In this document: one piece after another, positions 22,478-31,600 of the stretch
Layout: each line of letters starts with the position of its first letter
Numbering within the stretch: the first letter of the stretch is position 1
Source of the DNA: a virus
Virus record (IMG/VR): IMGVR_UViG_3300030430_003035
Coordinates: 1 to 53,130 of that record
DNA length: 53,130 bases
Direction: 5' to 3' (one strand)
Position numbers and translations under genes: made by a program
The notes under the pieces: generated by a model
The model's database searches: none
Told to the model about the DNA's origin: nothing
Seen by the model: only the letters and a program-made list of their open reading frames with translations

Positions 22478-23161
22478 ATGGAACACAAGTTAAAGGAAAT
22501 GTACAGATCTGGAGGATTGATGAAGGCACTCCTGAAAGACCCGAAGCAAAGAAAAATGGCCGAAGACATTCTTGGAAAAGCAGAAATGGGAATGAAAGTG
22601 TTTGGTCATGGCGGCACACACGGCAAAGGGCCGATGAAGTACCGGATGGGTGGAATGTACGACAAAATGGCCATGGGCGGAATGCAGGAAAAAATGGCTA
22701 TGGGTGGAATGCAGAAAAAAATGCCTATGGGCGGAATGCAAGACAAGATGGCCATGGGAGGAATGCAAGACAAGATGGCTATGGGCGGAATGAAGATGTA
22801 CGGTCATGGTGGAATGCACATGTACGGCCATGGTGGAATGCACGACAATGATGGTGAGCCTGTTTCCGAACTAACAGAAATGGAGACTGAAAGAATAGTT
22901 AAAAACCCAACCAATATGGGGTTTGAATTCGTAGGTCAAGATTATCTTGAGCAATTACCAGAAACCATTAAAGAGCCACGCGATTTACTTAGATTCTTTG
23001 TAGTAAAAGAAGCCGCTCGTCTATTAGACGGAGTTGATGGTATTAGTACGAGAGGCATGAAGCCGCAGGATATTTTAAACGCTGCTCGTCAAAAAGGCAT
23101 TAATCCATTGACCTCTGCACGCGAATTGTTTGACATAGAAATGGATAAACGTAGCAAATAA
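22478..23161 (+). CDS. Met/Gly/His-rich repeat protein (227 aa)
   Basis: Residues about 55-125 are tandem copies of an 8-10-residue unit of the form MGGMQ(D/E/K)KMA, followed by two KMYGHGGMH-type units. The N-terminal 50 residues are a basic helix and the C-terminal 100 residues a helical domain (VKEAARLLDGVDGIS). Met-, His- and Gly-rich repeats can bind copper or other metals or form flexible scaffolds; neither is proven. It lies just before the capsid module and is probably a virion protein. Confidence 0.7.
   Translation: MEHKLKEMYRSGGLMKALLKDPKQRKMAEDILGKAEMGMKVFGHGGTHGKGPMKYRMGGMYDKMAMGGMQEKMAMGGMQKKMPMGGMQDKMAMGGMQDKMAMGGMKMYGHGGMHMYGHGGMHDNDGEPVSELTEMETERIVKNPTNMGFEFVGQDYLEQLPETIKEPRDLLRFFVVKEAARLLDGVDGISTRGMKPQDILNAARQKGINPLTSARELFDIEMDKRSK
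22664..22845 (+). repeat. Coding tandem repeat (MGGMQ-KMA units)
   Basis: The DNA repeats an ATGGG(C/T/A)GG(A/C)ATGCA(G/A) unit every 27-30 bases within the Met/Gly-rich gene. Copies vary at third codon positions, so the repeat is maintained at protein level. Confidence 0.7.
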
Positions 23162-23187
23162 TTTAAGTGTTACAGCGATAAATAAAA

Positions 23188-23209
23188 AAGGGGGCCGTTA
23201 AGCCCCCTT
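23188..23209. terminator. Bidirectional intrinsic terminator
   Basis: AAGGGGGC (23,188-23,195) pairs with GCCCCCTT (23,202-23,209). On the minus strand the hairpin is followed by TTTTTTATTT, a strong terminator for the antisense gene at 23,216; on the plus strand TTCTTCG follows. It isolates the moron from both neighbours. Confidence 0.8.
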
Positions 23210-23215
23210 CTTCGT

Positions 23216-23509
23216 TTATAATCGCGAAATGGTTGTTGTTTCTCTTCGCCCGTACCAAACGTTGTATATGATTCTCCAATGCTCGAAGTAGTAGACCTTG
23301 CTCCTTCCGTCCTTATCCTCTATAATCCTGTGGGGATTATTTAGATTCATTTCTTTAGGAAGGTCAACATAGTCAATGTGAACAATGGTGTCCCCAGGAA
23401 AAGGAATTGTCAATCTGTACTCGTATCCTTCTGCAAAATCAAGGATACTTTCTTGTGCGTTTGCCGCTACTCCAGAAAGGAGTAGTAGGCTGAAAATTAA
23501 GTTTCTCAT
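23216..23509 (-). CDS. Secreted small protein, moron-like (97 aa)
   Basis: A 97-residue protein with a typical signal peptide (MRNLIFSLLLLSGVAANAQ, cleavage after ANA or AQ). The mature part is beta-rich and aromatic (YRLTIPFPGDTIVHIDYVD). It sits antisense between the repeat protein and the scaffold gene, with its own terminator, the classic position of a phage moron. A role in altering the host envelope, such as superinfection exclusion, is inference. Confidence 0.65.
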   Translation of the reverse strand: MRNLIFSLLLLSGVAANAQESILDFAEGYEYRLTIPFPGDTIVHIDYVDLPKEMNLNNPHRIIEDKDGRSKVYYFEHWRIIYNVWYGRRETTTISRL

Positions 23510-23557
23510 AATAAATCGGTTAAATGTTTCACTGCCTCAATAGTAGAAATTCTTTTT

Positions 23558-23565
23558 TAATTTTG
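23558..23565 (+). promoter_or_regulatory. Bacteroidota -7 box before the scaffold gene
   Basis: TAATTTTG (TAnnTTTG) 25 bases upstream of the ATG at 23,591. Confidence 0.5.
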
Positions 23566-23590
23566 CAACTATATATTAAATTTTTTTCAA

Positions 23591-24775
23591 ATGAGTAAGG
23601 TAGAATCAAGTATGGAACAGGCTATTCAGGATGCAGGATTTAGCATATCTGATACTCCACCGGGAGCAGAACCTCAACCAACTCAACAGGCAGAACCACA
23701 GCAACAAACTGAGGCACAGCCACTACAAGAAAACGCGCCTGAACCAAGCGCAACTGAGGTGCAAGCGGAGCCCGCTGTATCTCAACAAGAGGTTCAACAA
23801 AATGATGCTCAAACACAAGAGCCCATTCAAGCAAAAGAGCCTGCGCAAGAGCAAGCACCCGTGCAAGAACAAGCGGCTGTGCAAGAGCAAAGTTCTTTGA
23901 ATAATGAAGTTGAATCGGGATTAGAGGATTTCTTTTCTACGCTTAGTGAATCAGCGAATGCGCCTAGTAAAGAACCTATAGAATCTCAAGACACTATACC
24001 TGCAACAGAACTTGACCCAAGAATTCAAGTTATTGCTGACTTCGTCGAGAAGACCGGGCGTTCACCCGAAGATTGGTTTCGCTATCAGTCATTAGACCCA
24101 TCCGAAATGGATGATCGTACTGTAATGCGTGTACACATGGCGAGTGAATATCCATCGTTAGGTAATGATGAGATTGATTTATTAATCAAGTCTAAATACC
24201 AGAACGACTCTTCAGTGTACAGCGAGGAAGAAGTAAGGCTTGCAAACTTGCAGTTAAAAATTGATGCACAGAAGGCCAGAGAAAGTATTGGTGAACTTAG
24301 AAATGAGTACACCTCACCTGTTCAGCAACCTTCACAAACGTCACCAGAGGAAATTGATAATCCTTTTGATGATAATTGGATGGCTACAAACTCAAAGTCA
24401 CTTGGAGAGTTAGGCGAAATTGCCTTTGAACTACCAAATGGACGTTCGTTTAATTATGGCGTATCCCAAGATTATCGAAATACTTTATCAAAAGAGAATG
24501 GCGACATGACTTCGTTCTTTGATAAGTATGTGGACAACGCAGGAGAATGGGACCACGACCTTTGGAACATGCACAGAACTGTTACGGATAATCTCCCTAA
24601 CATTTTACAGAGCATATACCAACAGGGATTAAGTGATGGACAGCGCACAATCGTAGAGCGTGCAGCAAACATTGACCCGCAAGCACCACAGACTAACACA
24701 GAGCCAAGTCAACAGGACTCTGTAGCGCAACAAGTAATGGATGCGCTCGGACGACCACAAATGTTTTTAAAATAA
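23591..24775 (+). CDS. Scaffold/capsid assembly-type protein (394 aa)
   Basis: Position directly upstream of the major capsid gene and composition mark it as a scaffold. Residues 20-110 are Gln/Glu/Pro/Ala-rich and low in complexity (QAEPQQQTEAQPLQENAP, later QEQAPVQEQAAVQEQ). The C-terminal half is helical and acidic. Proteins of this type guide prohead assembly and are then removed. No protease gene is evident nearby, so exit could be proteolysis-independent. Confidence 0.7.
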   Translation: MSKVESSMEQAIQDAGFSISDTPPGAEPQPTQQAEPQQQTEAQPLQENAPEPSATEVQAEPAVSQQEVQQNDAQTQEPIQAKEPAQEQAPVQEQAAVQEQSSLNNEVESGLEDFFSTLSESANAPSKEPIESQDTIPATELDPRIQVIADFVEKTGRSPEDWFRYQSLDPSEMDDRTVMRVHMASEYPSLGNDEIDLLIKSKYQNDSSVYSEEEVRLANLQLKIDAQKARESIGELRNEYTSPVQQPSQTSPEEIDNPFDDNWMATNSKSLGELGEIAFELPNGRSFNYGVSQDYRNTLSKENGDMTSFFDKYVDNAGEWDHDLWNMHRTVTDNLPNILQSIYQQGLSDGQRTIVERAANIDPQAPQTNTEPSQQDSVAQQVMDALGRPQMFLK

Positions 24776-24797
24776 TAATGCTATAAAATAAATAGAC

Positions 24798-26210
24798 ATG
24801 GCAATAGCGACAGGACAACCTCCAGTTTTTAATGGAGGAAAAGATGCGGTATTCCGCAGATTAGACCCGGCGAAATATTCTTCGTTGGCAGATTTCATTG
24901 ACGAAATCAACGCACCTGACAACCGTGACCAATTGGTTAAAACATACGGTTATCAGCAAATCTCAGGGGGCCTTACGGGGTTTCTAAGCCTTACCGGCGC
25001 CGTACGCGCAAGCGGTACAAACGATGAGATTCAATACTGGGAAGAAACCCGTTTACACTCTACGGCTGCAGTTAAATTAGACGCAACAGCAGCGTCAACT
25101 GCTACCACTTTAACTTTAAAGAAAGCAACATCTGATGCTTCTGTATTGCGTTTAAATGATGTAGTGCTTCTTACTGACAAAGATGGAACCGCGAAATTCA
25201 GTGGCGACAAGCGCGCAATTGTTACAGCGATTTCTCCAACAGGTGAAATTGCTCACAACGCTACAGCAGATTACACAGTTGAACTTCTTAACGGTAATCT
25301 TGGTGCTACCGCAGCGACTTCTAATCTTACAATTCCAGTAATCGGTAACTTGTTTGCACAAGGATCTGATCAAAACACTGGTTACTTAGAGTCAAACGTA
25401 ATTAAGCGCACTAACCCTTATATGATTGTCAAAGAGGTATTCAAGGTTACAGGTTCTCAAGCAACCAATGTTGGTTGGGTTAATGTAGGTAACGGAGACT
25501 ACCGTTGGTACGTAAAAGGAGAAATGGACACTCGTGCTCGTTTCTTAGACAAGCGTGAAATGATGATGCTTCTTGGACAAACAGTAGGAAACACACTAAC
25601 TGGTGTAGGTGCTAATGTAACAAGCAGCGAAGGTTACTTCTCTGCAATTGAAGACCGTGGTATCGTATCAGATAAAGTGAACGACTTTGCTGATTTGCAA
25701 GCAATAATCGAAGAACTTGACAAGCAAGGTGCTGCTCCAGAGTATGCTATGTACGTAAATACTTCGCAAGCGATTGCAATCGACGACATGGTGGCTTCAT
25801 TAAATGGTGCAGCAGGTTTTGCTACTGGTGGCGTTACAAGTGGTCTTAGTGCATTCGGTGGACGTGGAGAGGAACTTGGTTTCGATTCATTTAAGCGTGG
25901 CGGATATACTTTCCATAAAAAATCTTGGAAGTTACTGAACGACCCAACATTGTTAGGTCAATCCGCTCTATTCCACGGAGCAATGATTCCATTAACCACT
26001 GTAGTTGATCCTAAAACAGGAACTCGTGCAGCGGCATTGGAAATGAACTACAAAGACACTAACGGTTACAGCCGTGAAATGGAGCACTGGATGACAGGTT
26101 CTATTTTAGGAGTAAACAACGCAAACACAGACGACTTACAGTTTAACTATCGTTCTGAGTGCGCATTGGTAACTCGTGCAGCAAACCAACACATTCTTCT
26201 TAAAGAATAG
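24798..26210 (+). CDS. Major capsid protein
   Basis: A 470-residue protein located after the scaffold and before head-completion genes, ending at a strong terminator. N-terminal arm of about 60 residues, then an E-loop-like acidic/aromatic region (QYWEETRLHSTAAV near residue 90), an inserted Thr/Ala-rich domain (about 95-190), and a body with long helices (RFLDKREMMMLLGQTVG near 253). The layout is compatible with the HK97 fold. G+C and codon use are slightly richer than its neighbours, as expected for a highly expressed gene. Confidence 0.8.
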   Translation: MAIATGQPPVFNGGKDAVFRRLDPAKYSSLADFIDEINAPDNRDQLVKTYGYQQISGGLTGFLSLTGAVRASGTNDEIQYWEETRLHSTAAVKLDATAASTATTLTLKKATSDASVLRLNDVVLLTDKDGTAKFSGDKRAIVTAISPTGEIAHNATADYTVELLNGNLGATAATSNLTIPVIGNLFAQGSDQNTGYLESNVIKRTNPYMIVKEVFKVTGSQATNVGWVNVGNGDYRWYVKGEMDTRARFLDKREMMMLLGQTVGNTLTGVGANVTSSEGYFSAIEDRGIVSDKVNDFADLQAIIEELDKQGAAPEYAMYVNTSQAIAIDDMVASLNGAAGFATGGVTSGLSAFGGRGEELGFDSFKRGGYTFHKKSWKLLNDPTLLGQSALFHGAMIPLTTVVDPKTGTRAAALEMNYKDTNGYSREMEHWMTGSILGVNNANTDDLQFNYRSECALVTRAANQHILLKE

Positions 26211-26222
26211 TAACAACTTATT

Positions 26223-26252
26223 GGAGGGAGGCGTTGCCTCTCTCCTTTTTTT
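26223..26252 (+). terminator. Intrinsic terminator after the major capsid gene
   Basis: GGAGGGAGGC pairs with GCCTCTCTCC over 10 bp (one G-U) around GTT and is followed by seven T residues. It would let capsid messages accumulate separately from tail genes. Confidence 0.85.
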
Positions 26253-26273
26253 AATTTTTTAATTTTATTTATA

Positions 26274-27077
26274 ATGGCAACACAAACAAAACCCGCTACA
26301 GCGGTAAAGAAAAAACCTATGGCTAAAAAGGAAGGCTATAAGGTTATCAAAAAAGAATCTTCCGCACCTACTATCACGATATTTGAAATACCAGAAGGTG
26401 GAGGAATACTTCGAGTAATTAAACCACAAGCAAGTGTGTACGATGAAGAATCAAATCAAGTTCGTACAATTCGTTACTGTCCAGGAGAGCCAAGTGTTTT
26501 TACAGATGAGCAAAGTGCAAATGCTGTGCGTTCTCATGTAATGTTTAGAGACGGCGTTCTTGCTGTACCTGTAGATAAACCTAATCTTAAAAAATTCTTA
26601 GAATTACATCCTCAAAATATGGCTAATGGCGGAGGAGTCTTTAAAGTGTTAGACAGAAGCGGGGACTCTAAGGATGAAATGGAGCAAGAGTTTTTAACTC
26701 ACGATGCTGTTGCTTTGGTCAGAAACAAAGAGTCAGATGAAATTCTTTCTGTCGCATTGACTTATGGAATAAACATTAGTCAAAGTATGATAGATATAAG
26801 AAGAGAATTATTACGCGAAGCAAAAGCAAATCCAAAAGATTTTATTGCAAAGTTCGATGACCCAAGAGTAAAAGTTCGCTCTGCTGTCATTCAATCAGGA
26901 GAGTTTCAAATACTATCATTTAAACCAGATGGAGTGTATTGGTTTGACAGCGGAAGGTTAATTCTTTCTGTGCCTGCAGGTCAAGACCCTACTGATATAA
27001 TGGTTAGATTCTGTCTAACAGAAAAAGGTGCTACTGTTTATGAAGAATTAGTTTCTAGATTAGAAAAACTTTCTTAA
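26274..27077 (+). CDS. Capsid-associated structural protein (267 aa)
   Basis: A 267-residue protein with a Lys/Thr/Pro-rich N-terminal tail (residues 1-30), then a beta-rich domain with GGGILRVIKPQASVYDEE (about 43-60) and RYCPGEPSVFTDEQ (67-80). Genes with this block follow the major capsid gene in crAss-like phages and relatives, where they act as head auxiliary or decoration proteins. The assignment is from position and pattern; exact function unknown. Confidence 0.6.
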   Translation: MATQTKPATAVKKKPMAKKEGYKVIKKESSAPTITIFEIPEGGGILRVIKPQASVYDEESNQVRTIRYCPGEPSVFTDEQSANAVRSHVMFRDGVLAVPVDKPNLKKFLELHPQNMANGGGVFKVLDRSGDSKDEMEQEFLTHDAVALVRNKESDEILSVALTYGINISQSMIDIRRELLREAKANPKDFIAKFDDPRVKVRSAVIQSGEFQILSFKPDGVYWFDSGRLILSVPAGQDPTDIMVRFCLTEKGATVYEELVSRLEKLS

Positions 27078-27082
27078 TTTTG
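27075..27082 (+). promoter_or_regulatory. Possible -7 box for a short RNA
   Basis: TAATTTTG overlaps the stop codon of the preceding gene. The next signal downstream is a terminator about 55 bases away, with no open frame between. Confidence 0.4.
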
Positions 27083-27085
27083 CAC

Positions 27086-27160
27086 CATCTTGTTTTCTTA
27101 AGCATAGAAAATCAAGAGTCGGTTAAACACGTAAGAGGGCCCAAAAGGCCCTCTTTTTTA
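27086..27160 (+). ncRNA. Candidate small RNA between promoter and terminator
   Basis: About 75 bases bounded by a TAnnTTTG box at 27,075 and an intrinsic terminator at 27,134. No coding potential. It may simply be the 3' end of the preceding mRNA. Confidence 0.3.
27134..27160 (+). terminator. Intrinsic terminator
   Basis: AGAGGGCC pairs with GGCCCTCT around CAAAA, followed by TTTTTTA. It ends transcription of the 26,274 gene just before the tail promoter. Confidence 0.85.
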
Positions 27161-27164
27161 TTCG

Positions 27165-27172
27165 TATATTTG
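27165..27172 (+). promoter_or_regulatory. Bacteroidota -7 box before the tail genes
   Basis: TATATTTG immediately downstream of the terminator, with a 19-base leader before the ATG at 27,192. Confidence 0.65.
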
Positions 27173-27191
27173 CTATAAAGCCAAAAGGTAT

Positions 27192-27944
27192 ATGGCAAGT
27201 GTAGAAAGAGTATTTAAAGCAGTAAAAGATATAGCGAACAAGGATCAGAGAGGATTCATTACACCCGCTATATTCAATCAGTTTGCAGGCGTAGCACAGA
27301 TGAACATTTTTAATAGAATGTTTACTGATACTACTTTAGCAAATAGACTAAGACGCGCACAGTTTGATGGACCTCGACAGTTTGCGAAAACAAAAAGCAT
27401 TCAAGAAGACCTATCTACTTTTGCAAAGAAGTCAGAACTTACATTGACTTCTGGTGCTGTAGATAAGCCAAGTGACTTTGCACGTGTAATATCTATTAGT
27501 ACGGTAGGGAAAACAATTCTTGGAGAAAAGAAACAACCCCTTGTTCAAATAGTATATAACGAAGAACACATTGACAGAATACTAAATAGTGACCTGTCTG
27601 CACCTTCTGATGAATCTCCCGTTGCTCTTATTGGAGACAACATTGAGGTTTTTCCAAATACAAATACAAGTATATCTAAGATAAATCTCAGGTACTACAA
27701 GTTACCACAAGGCATAGTTCCTACTACAGGAGCAAAGTCAACATCGTCTCCTTCTTTTGGATACACGTCTTCTGTTGCAGGTGTAGAGATTTACAGCGCT
27801 GCGAACAGTGTAGACTTTGAATTACCAGAGCATTACTTTACAGAAATAGTAAATGAAATATGTTTGCTTGCAGGAGTAAACCTAAGAGACCGAGACTTGT
27901 ACACTTATGGTAACACCGAAACAACTAAAGACGAGAAACAATAA
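27192..27944 (+). CDS. Head-tail connector/ring protein (250 aa)
   Basis: Helical N-terminus (MASVERVFKAVKDIANKDQR) followed by a beta-rich domain (residues about 90-190) and a C-terminal helix. It resembles the ring protein that precedes the tail-tube gene in crAss-like phages. It overlaps the next gene by one base. Probably stacks under the portal as an adaptor ring. Confidence 0.65.
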   Translation: MASVERVFKAVKDIANKDQRGFITPAIFNQFAGVAQMNIFNRMFTDTTLANRLRRAQFDGPRQFAKTKSIQEDLSTFAKKSELTLTSGAVDKPSDFARVISISTVGKTILGEKKQPLVQIVYNEEHIDRILNSDLSAPSDESPVALIGDNIEVFPNTNTSISKINLRYYKLPQGIVPTTGAKSTSSPSFGYTSSVAGVEIYSAANSVDFELPEHYFTEIVNEICLLAGVNLRDRDLYTYGNTETTKDEKQ

Positions 27945-28687
27945 TGAGCCAAGCGTACGTAACAGTAGATAAAGTAATCAACGATTATATCATGGGTATA
28001 GACTCAGACGACTATGGGTCTAATGCTACAGACTATATGCTTCGTCAATATGCCCTGAGAGGTATACGTGAGTTTAGTTTTGATATGGTGCACAACATAA
28101 AAACCACGTTGCTAGAAGTAAATGAAACATTAGGAACGGTAGAACTTCCTTCTGATTTTGTAGACATAGTAAAACTTGGTCAACTTGGTCTTGATGGGTT
28201 AGTGTATGTTTTTGCTGAAAATGAAAACATAAATCTTCTCCCAGATCAGCCCGCAGATTCTATACCAGACTATCTTGTTGGTTTTGACTCTTATGTTTTT
28301 AGAAACTTTATTTACGAATCCACTGTAGGTAGACTATATGGTCTTGGTGGAGGACAAGGTGCAGGGGAGTACAGAATCAACTGGGAAGAAAACAGAATTG
28401 AAATATCTTTAGTTTCAAGTACCACACAAGTTGTTTTAGAATATATATCTGATGCAGCAAAGTCTGATAACCCTTGTGTTCCTGTATATGCAGAAGAAGC
28501 ATTACGCGCATATATTTATTATAAGGTAATCATGCGTAAGTCAAGTGTTCCTGCGATAGAAAAACAACGTGCACGCAAAGAATACTACAACGAAAGAAGA
28601 TTGGCTAATGCAAGACTTAAATCATTTAATAAGTTTGATGCATTGAGCACAAGTAGAAGAAACTTCAAACTAAGTCCAAAAGCATAA
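27944..28687 (+). CDS. Tail tube/connector protein, P22 gp4-like
   Basis: A 247-residue protein with features of the P22 gp4/T7 tail-tubular A group seen in crAss-like phages: N-terminal helix (VTVDKVINDYIMGID), LRQYALRGIREFSFD (about residues 28-42) and a strand ending VELPSDFVDIVKLG (about 66-79). The C-terminus is a basic helix (KEYYNERRLANARLKS). It should connect the portal ring to the tail hub. Confidence 0.7.
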   Translation: MSQAYVTVDKVINDYIMGIDSDDYGSNATDYMLRQYALRGIREFSFDMVHNIKTTLLEVNETLGTVELPSDFVDIVKLGQLGLDGLVYVFAENENINLLPDQPADSIPDYLVGFDSYVFRNFIYESTVGRLYGLGGGQGAGEYRINWEENRIEISLVSSTTQVVLEYISDAAKSDNPCVPVYAEEALRAYIYYKVIMRKSSVPAIEKQRARKEYYNERRLANARLKSFNKFDALSTSRRNFKLSPKA

Positions 28688-28690
28688 TAG

Positions 28691-31600
28691 ATGCCGAGAA
28701 TAGATAAATTACTTCCTCGCTCTCTAAATACAGACGACGATGAGCGCCTAATAAAGTCCACACAGATGACAGATGCGCAAAATATCCGTGTGTCTGTTGA
28801 TGTTGAGGAGGATGCTCTTGTATTAAAAAACGCTTGGGGAAACACGCTTCGTTCTTCATCAATTGAAAACGGTAGCATGCCTTCAGGTGTTAATGTAGCG
28901 ATTGGCGCTGTAGCAGACGATGCTTCTGCTCAGATTTATTATTTTGTATATAATGGCTCTAACAATCACACGATATTTAGATACGATCAGAATGCAAAGA
29001 AAACATTCATCGTTTATCAAGATGCTGTATTAAACTTTTCAAAAGAGGGGTTCATTACAGCGAGCATTGTAACGCTGTCTAACAACGATACACTTTTGTA
29101 TTTTAATGATGGTGTTACAGAGCCTAAAAAGATTAACGCTACTATTGCAGAACAAACCTTTTCGGGAGTAGGGGGATATGACTCTACGTTTAGCAGTGGC
29201 ACCGTTCAGGAAAGAACCAATTATATTACTGTTGCAAAACAGCCACCTCTTTCTCCGCCGACTATATCATTCTCTACAAATACAAAGTATTCCCAAAATG
29301 ACATATTTGATAAGAACTTTCAGTTTGCTTATCAGTACGTATACTTTGATGGAGAGCATAGCGCGCTTAGTCCTTATTCTAAATTGTCTGTATCTGACAA
29401 TCAACTAAAAGATGGATTTTTAACTTTTGAAGAAAGAACAAAAAAGAATCAAATAGACATAACTGTTAAGCAGTCTAATCTTGATGTAAAAGAAATAAAC
29501 GTTTACGCAAGGCTTGGTGATAAAGATTCTGCATTCTTTTTAATCGAAACCATTGATAACAATCATGGAACTGCTGATGTTGTAGTTCCTTTTAGAAACG
29601 AGTCTAACTACATAGGACTATCAGCATTAACTCAAGATAAGTTTTACGACAACGTCCCTCAAAAAGCAGATAGCCAAGCAATATCGCAGGGTAGACTTTT
29701 CTATGGGGGATACACAGAAGGGTATAACAATGTTGACATAGACGCTACAGCGGTTCCTAATTACTATGCAAAGCCTGATACTTTTTCTATACAGGTGAAT
29801 AAGTTTGATGACGAACTTGAAAAAGGTGCAGGTATAGAGATAGATTTGTCCTCTTTGCCGGCAACAGTAGAAACTGATTCTAAGGTTTTGTTATCGTTCT
29901 CATTTAATGATGGTGCGATAATGATTACAAACGAGTTAGGAAAAAATAGAGACTTTACGTTTTTCCGTAGTACAGACACTAGTGAGATTAGTGTTAATAG
30001 AAACAAGACTGGCGGACTCAGCCTAAACTTAAGTCAATCAAATAAACTTGAGGCGCTGTCAGGTCTTAGATATAAGATTGTTACTTCAGGAGCAACTGCA
30101 GGCGCCGGCGGAAATGAGGTTGGTCTAAATGTTGAGGGGACATTAAATGGTCCTCCTACAATTAGATTTGCAGTTCAAAAAAATACCTCAGACACCAGAG
30201 AAGACATTGTGCCCATAAGAAGAATAGATGATGGGATTAAACTTATAAGCAGTGGAATTCAAGTAAGAAAAGTTTTAGAAATACCCGCAGGCACTACATT
30301 AGATGGGGTGATGACAATTATCTCTGAGGAACTGAACGGTTTGTATCCGATTCAATATTCTCCTCAAGCAGGAGAGGCGGGCTTCAGTGGTTTCCGTACA
30401 GGTGGGGATACTTTAGCAAATGAAGAGACAGGAGCGTTTTTTGGATATGGGGATGTTTGGCTAAGAGAGATAAATAGGAATGAAAATCCAACTACCGGAG
30501 CCACCGCTGCAGGAAAAATGTACTTTAAGTTATCTATAAGTAAAGCAACATTAGCCTTAAACAAACTAACATTTGGAACTAAACAGGCTGAGGTATTAGA
30601 AGCAGACGGAACAAGTTCTCAGTTTGATATTATAGAAGCAAACATAAATGGTTTACTATCTGCTATACCTACGTTTTCTAGAATACCTAACATGCAAGGA
30701 CGATTTATCAGCAATCAGGCATATCAGCATGGAAAAGGCGCTGTTGTAAAAAGAAACGGTTCTTATGTAACTCAAGGAGGCAGTTTCTTGATACAGGAAA
30801 GCGACATGGAAGGAAATCGTGCTTTTAAATCAGGTGCATCTCATGAGTTTGGAATCATATATTATGATGATAAAGGAAGACCGTCAGGGGTTCAGCCTTT
30901 ATCTGAAGACCCATTTATTGAACATACCAATAACCGATCTGGAGAAAACAATCTAGATGGTCGGGCGGATATAGTTTTTAGAATCCTAAAAAACGAGGCG
31001 CCTGAATGGGCAGAGAGATACGGAATAGTATATGCAGGACAAGGTTCCATAAAAAATAAGTTACAGTATTCTATAGGAGGAGCGTATCTTGCTTTAAATG
31101 ATGACACACAAGGTTCTTTTGGTTCTGCTAAAACAATATACCTTTCCTTAAACACACTTCAAAGCAAAGCAAATTCTTACGATAATCAGCAAGGAGCACT
31201 TATTAATTATGGATTCGCAGAGGGCGACAGATTAAGAATTGTTCGATATGGTGATGATGTAAAAAGCACAGCAGATTTTAGAATATCAAGATTTGATACT
31301 CTTTTAGCGGATATTAGCACCAACCCTCTTTTAGACAGAAGTTCAAAGGCAGCAATACAAAATACTACCGGAGACTTTTTAGTTATTGAAGATAACGGAA
31401 CAGAGGGCTTTGACATAAGCAGTATTCTTGATGGAAACTCTAACTGGAACAATAAGTGTGTTGTAGAGATATACAGAGAGTCAGATGCTTTTGAAGAAAC
31501 ATTCTATTATCAAATAGGTGAAAACAGAGCGGTAAATAGTGACCGAACACATCAAAGCGAAAGGGTAACTAGCACAGGTATAAACTCTAAGATAATATCT

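Noticed and set aside
22490-22843. Minus-strand His/Ser-rich frame of 117 codons
   Set aside because: It is the reverse complement of the Met/Gly repeat gene and its repetitive product is a by-product of that repeat.
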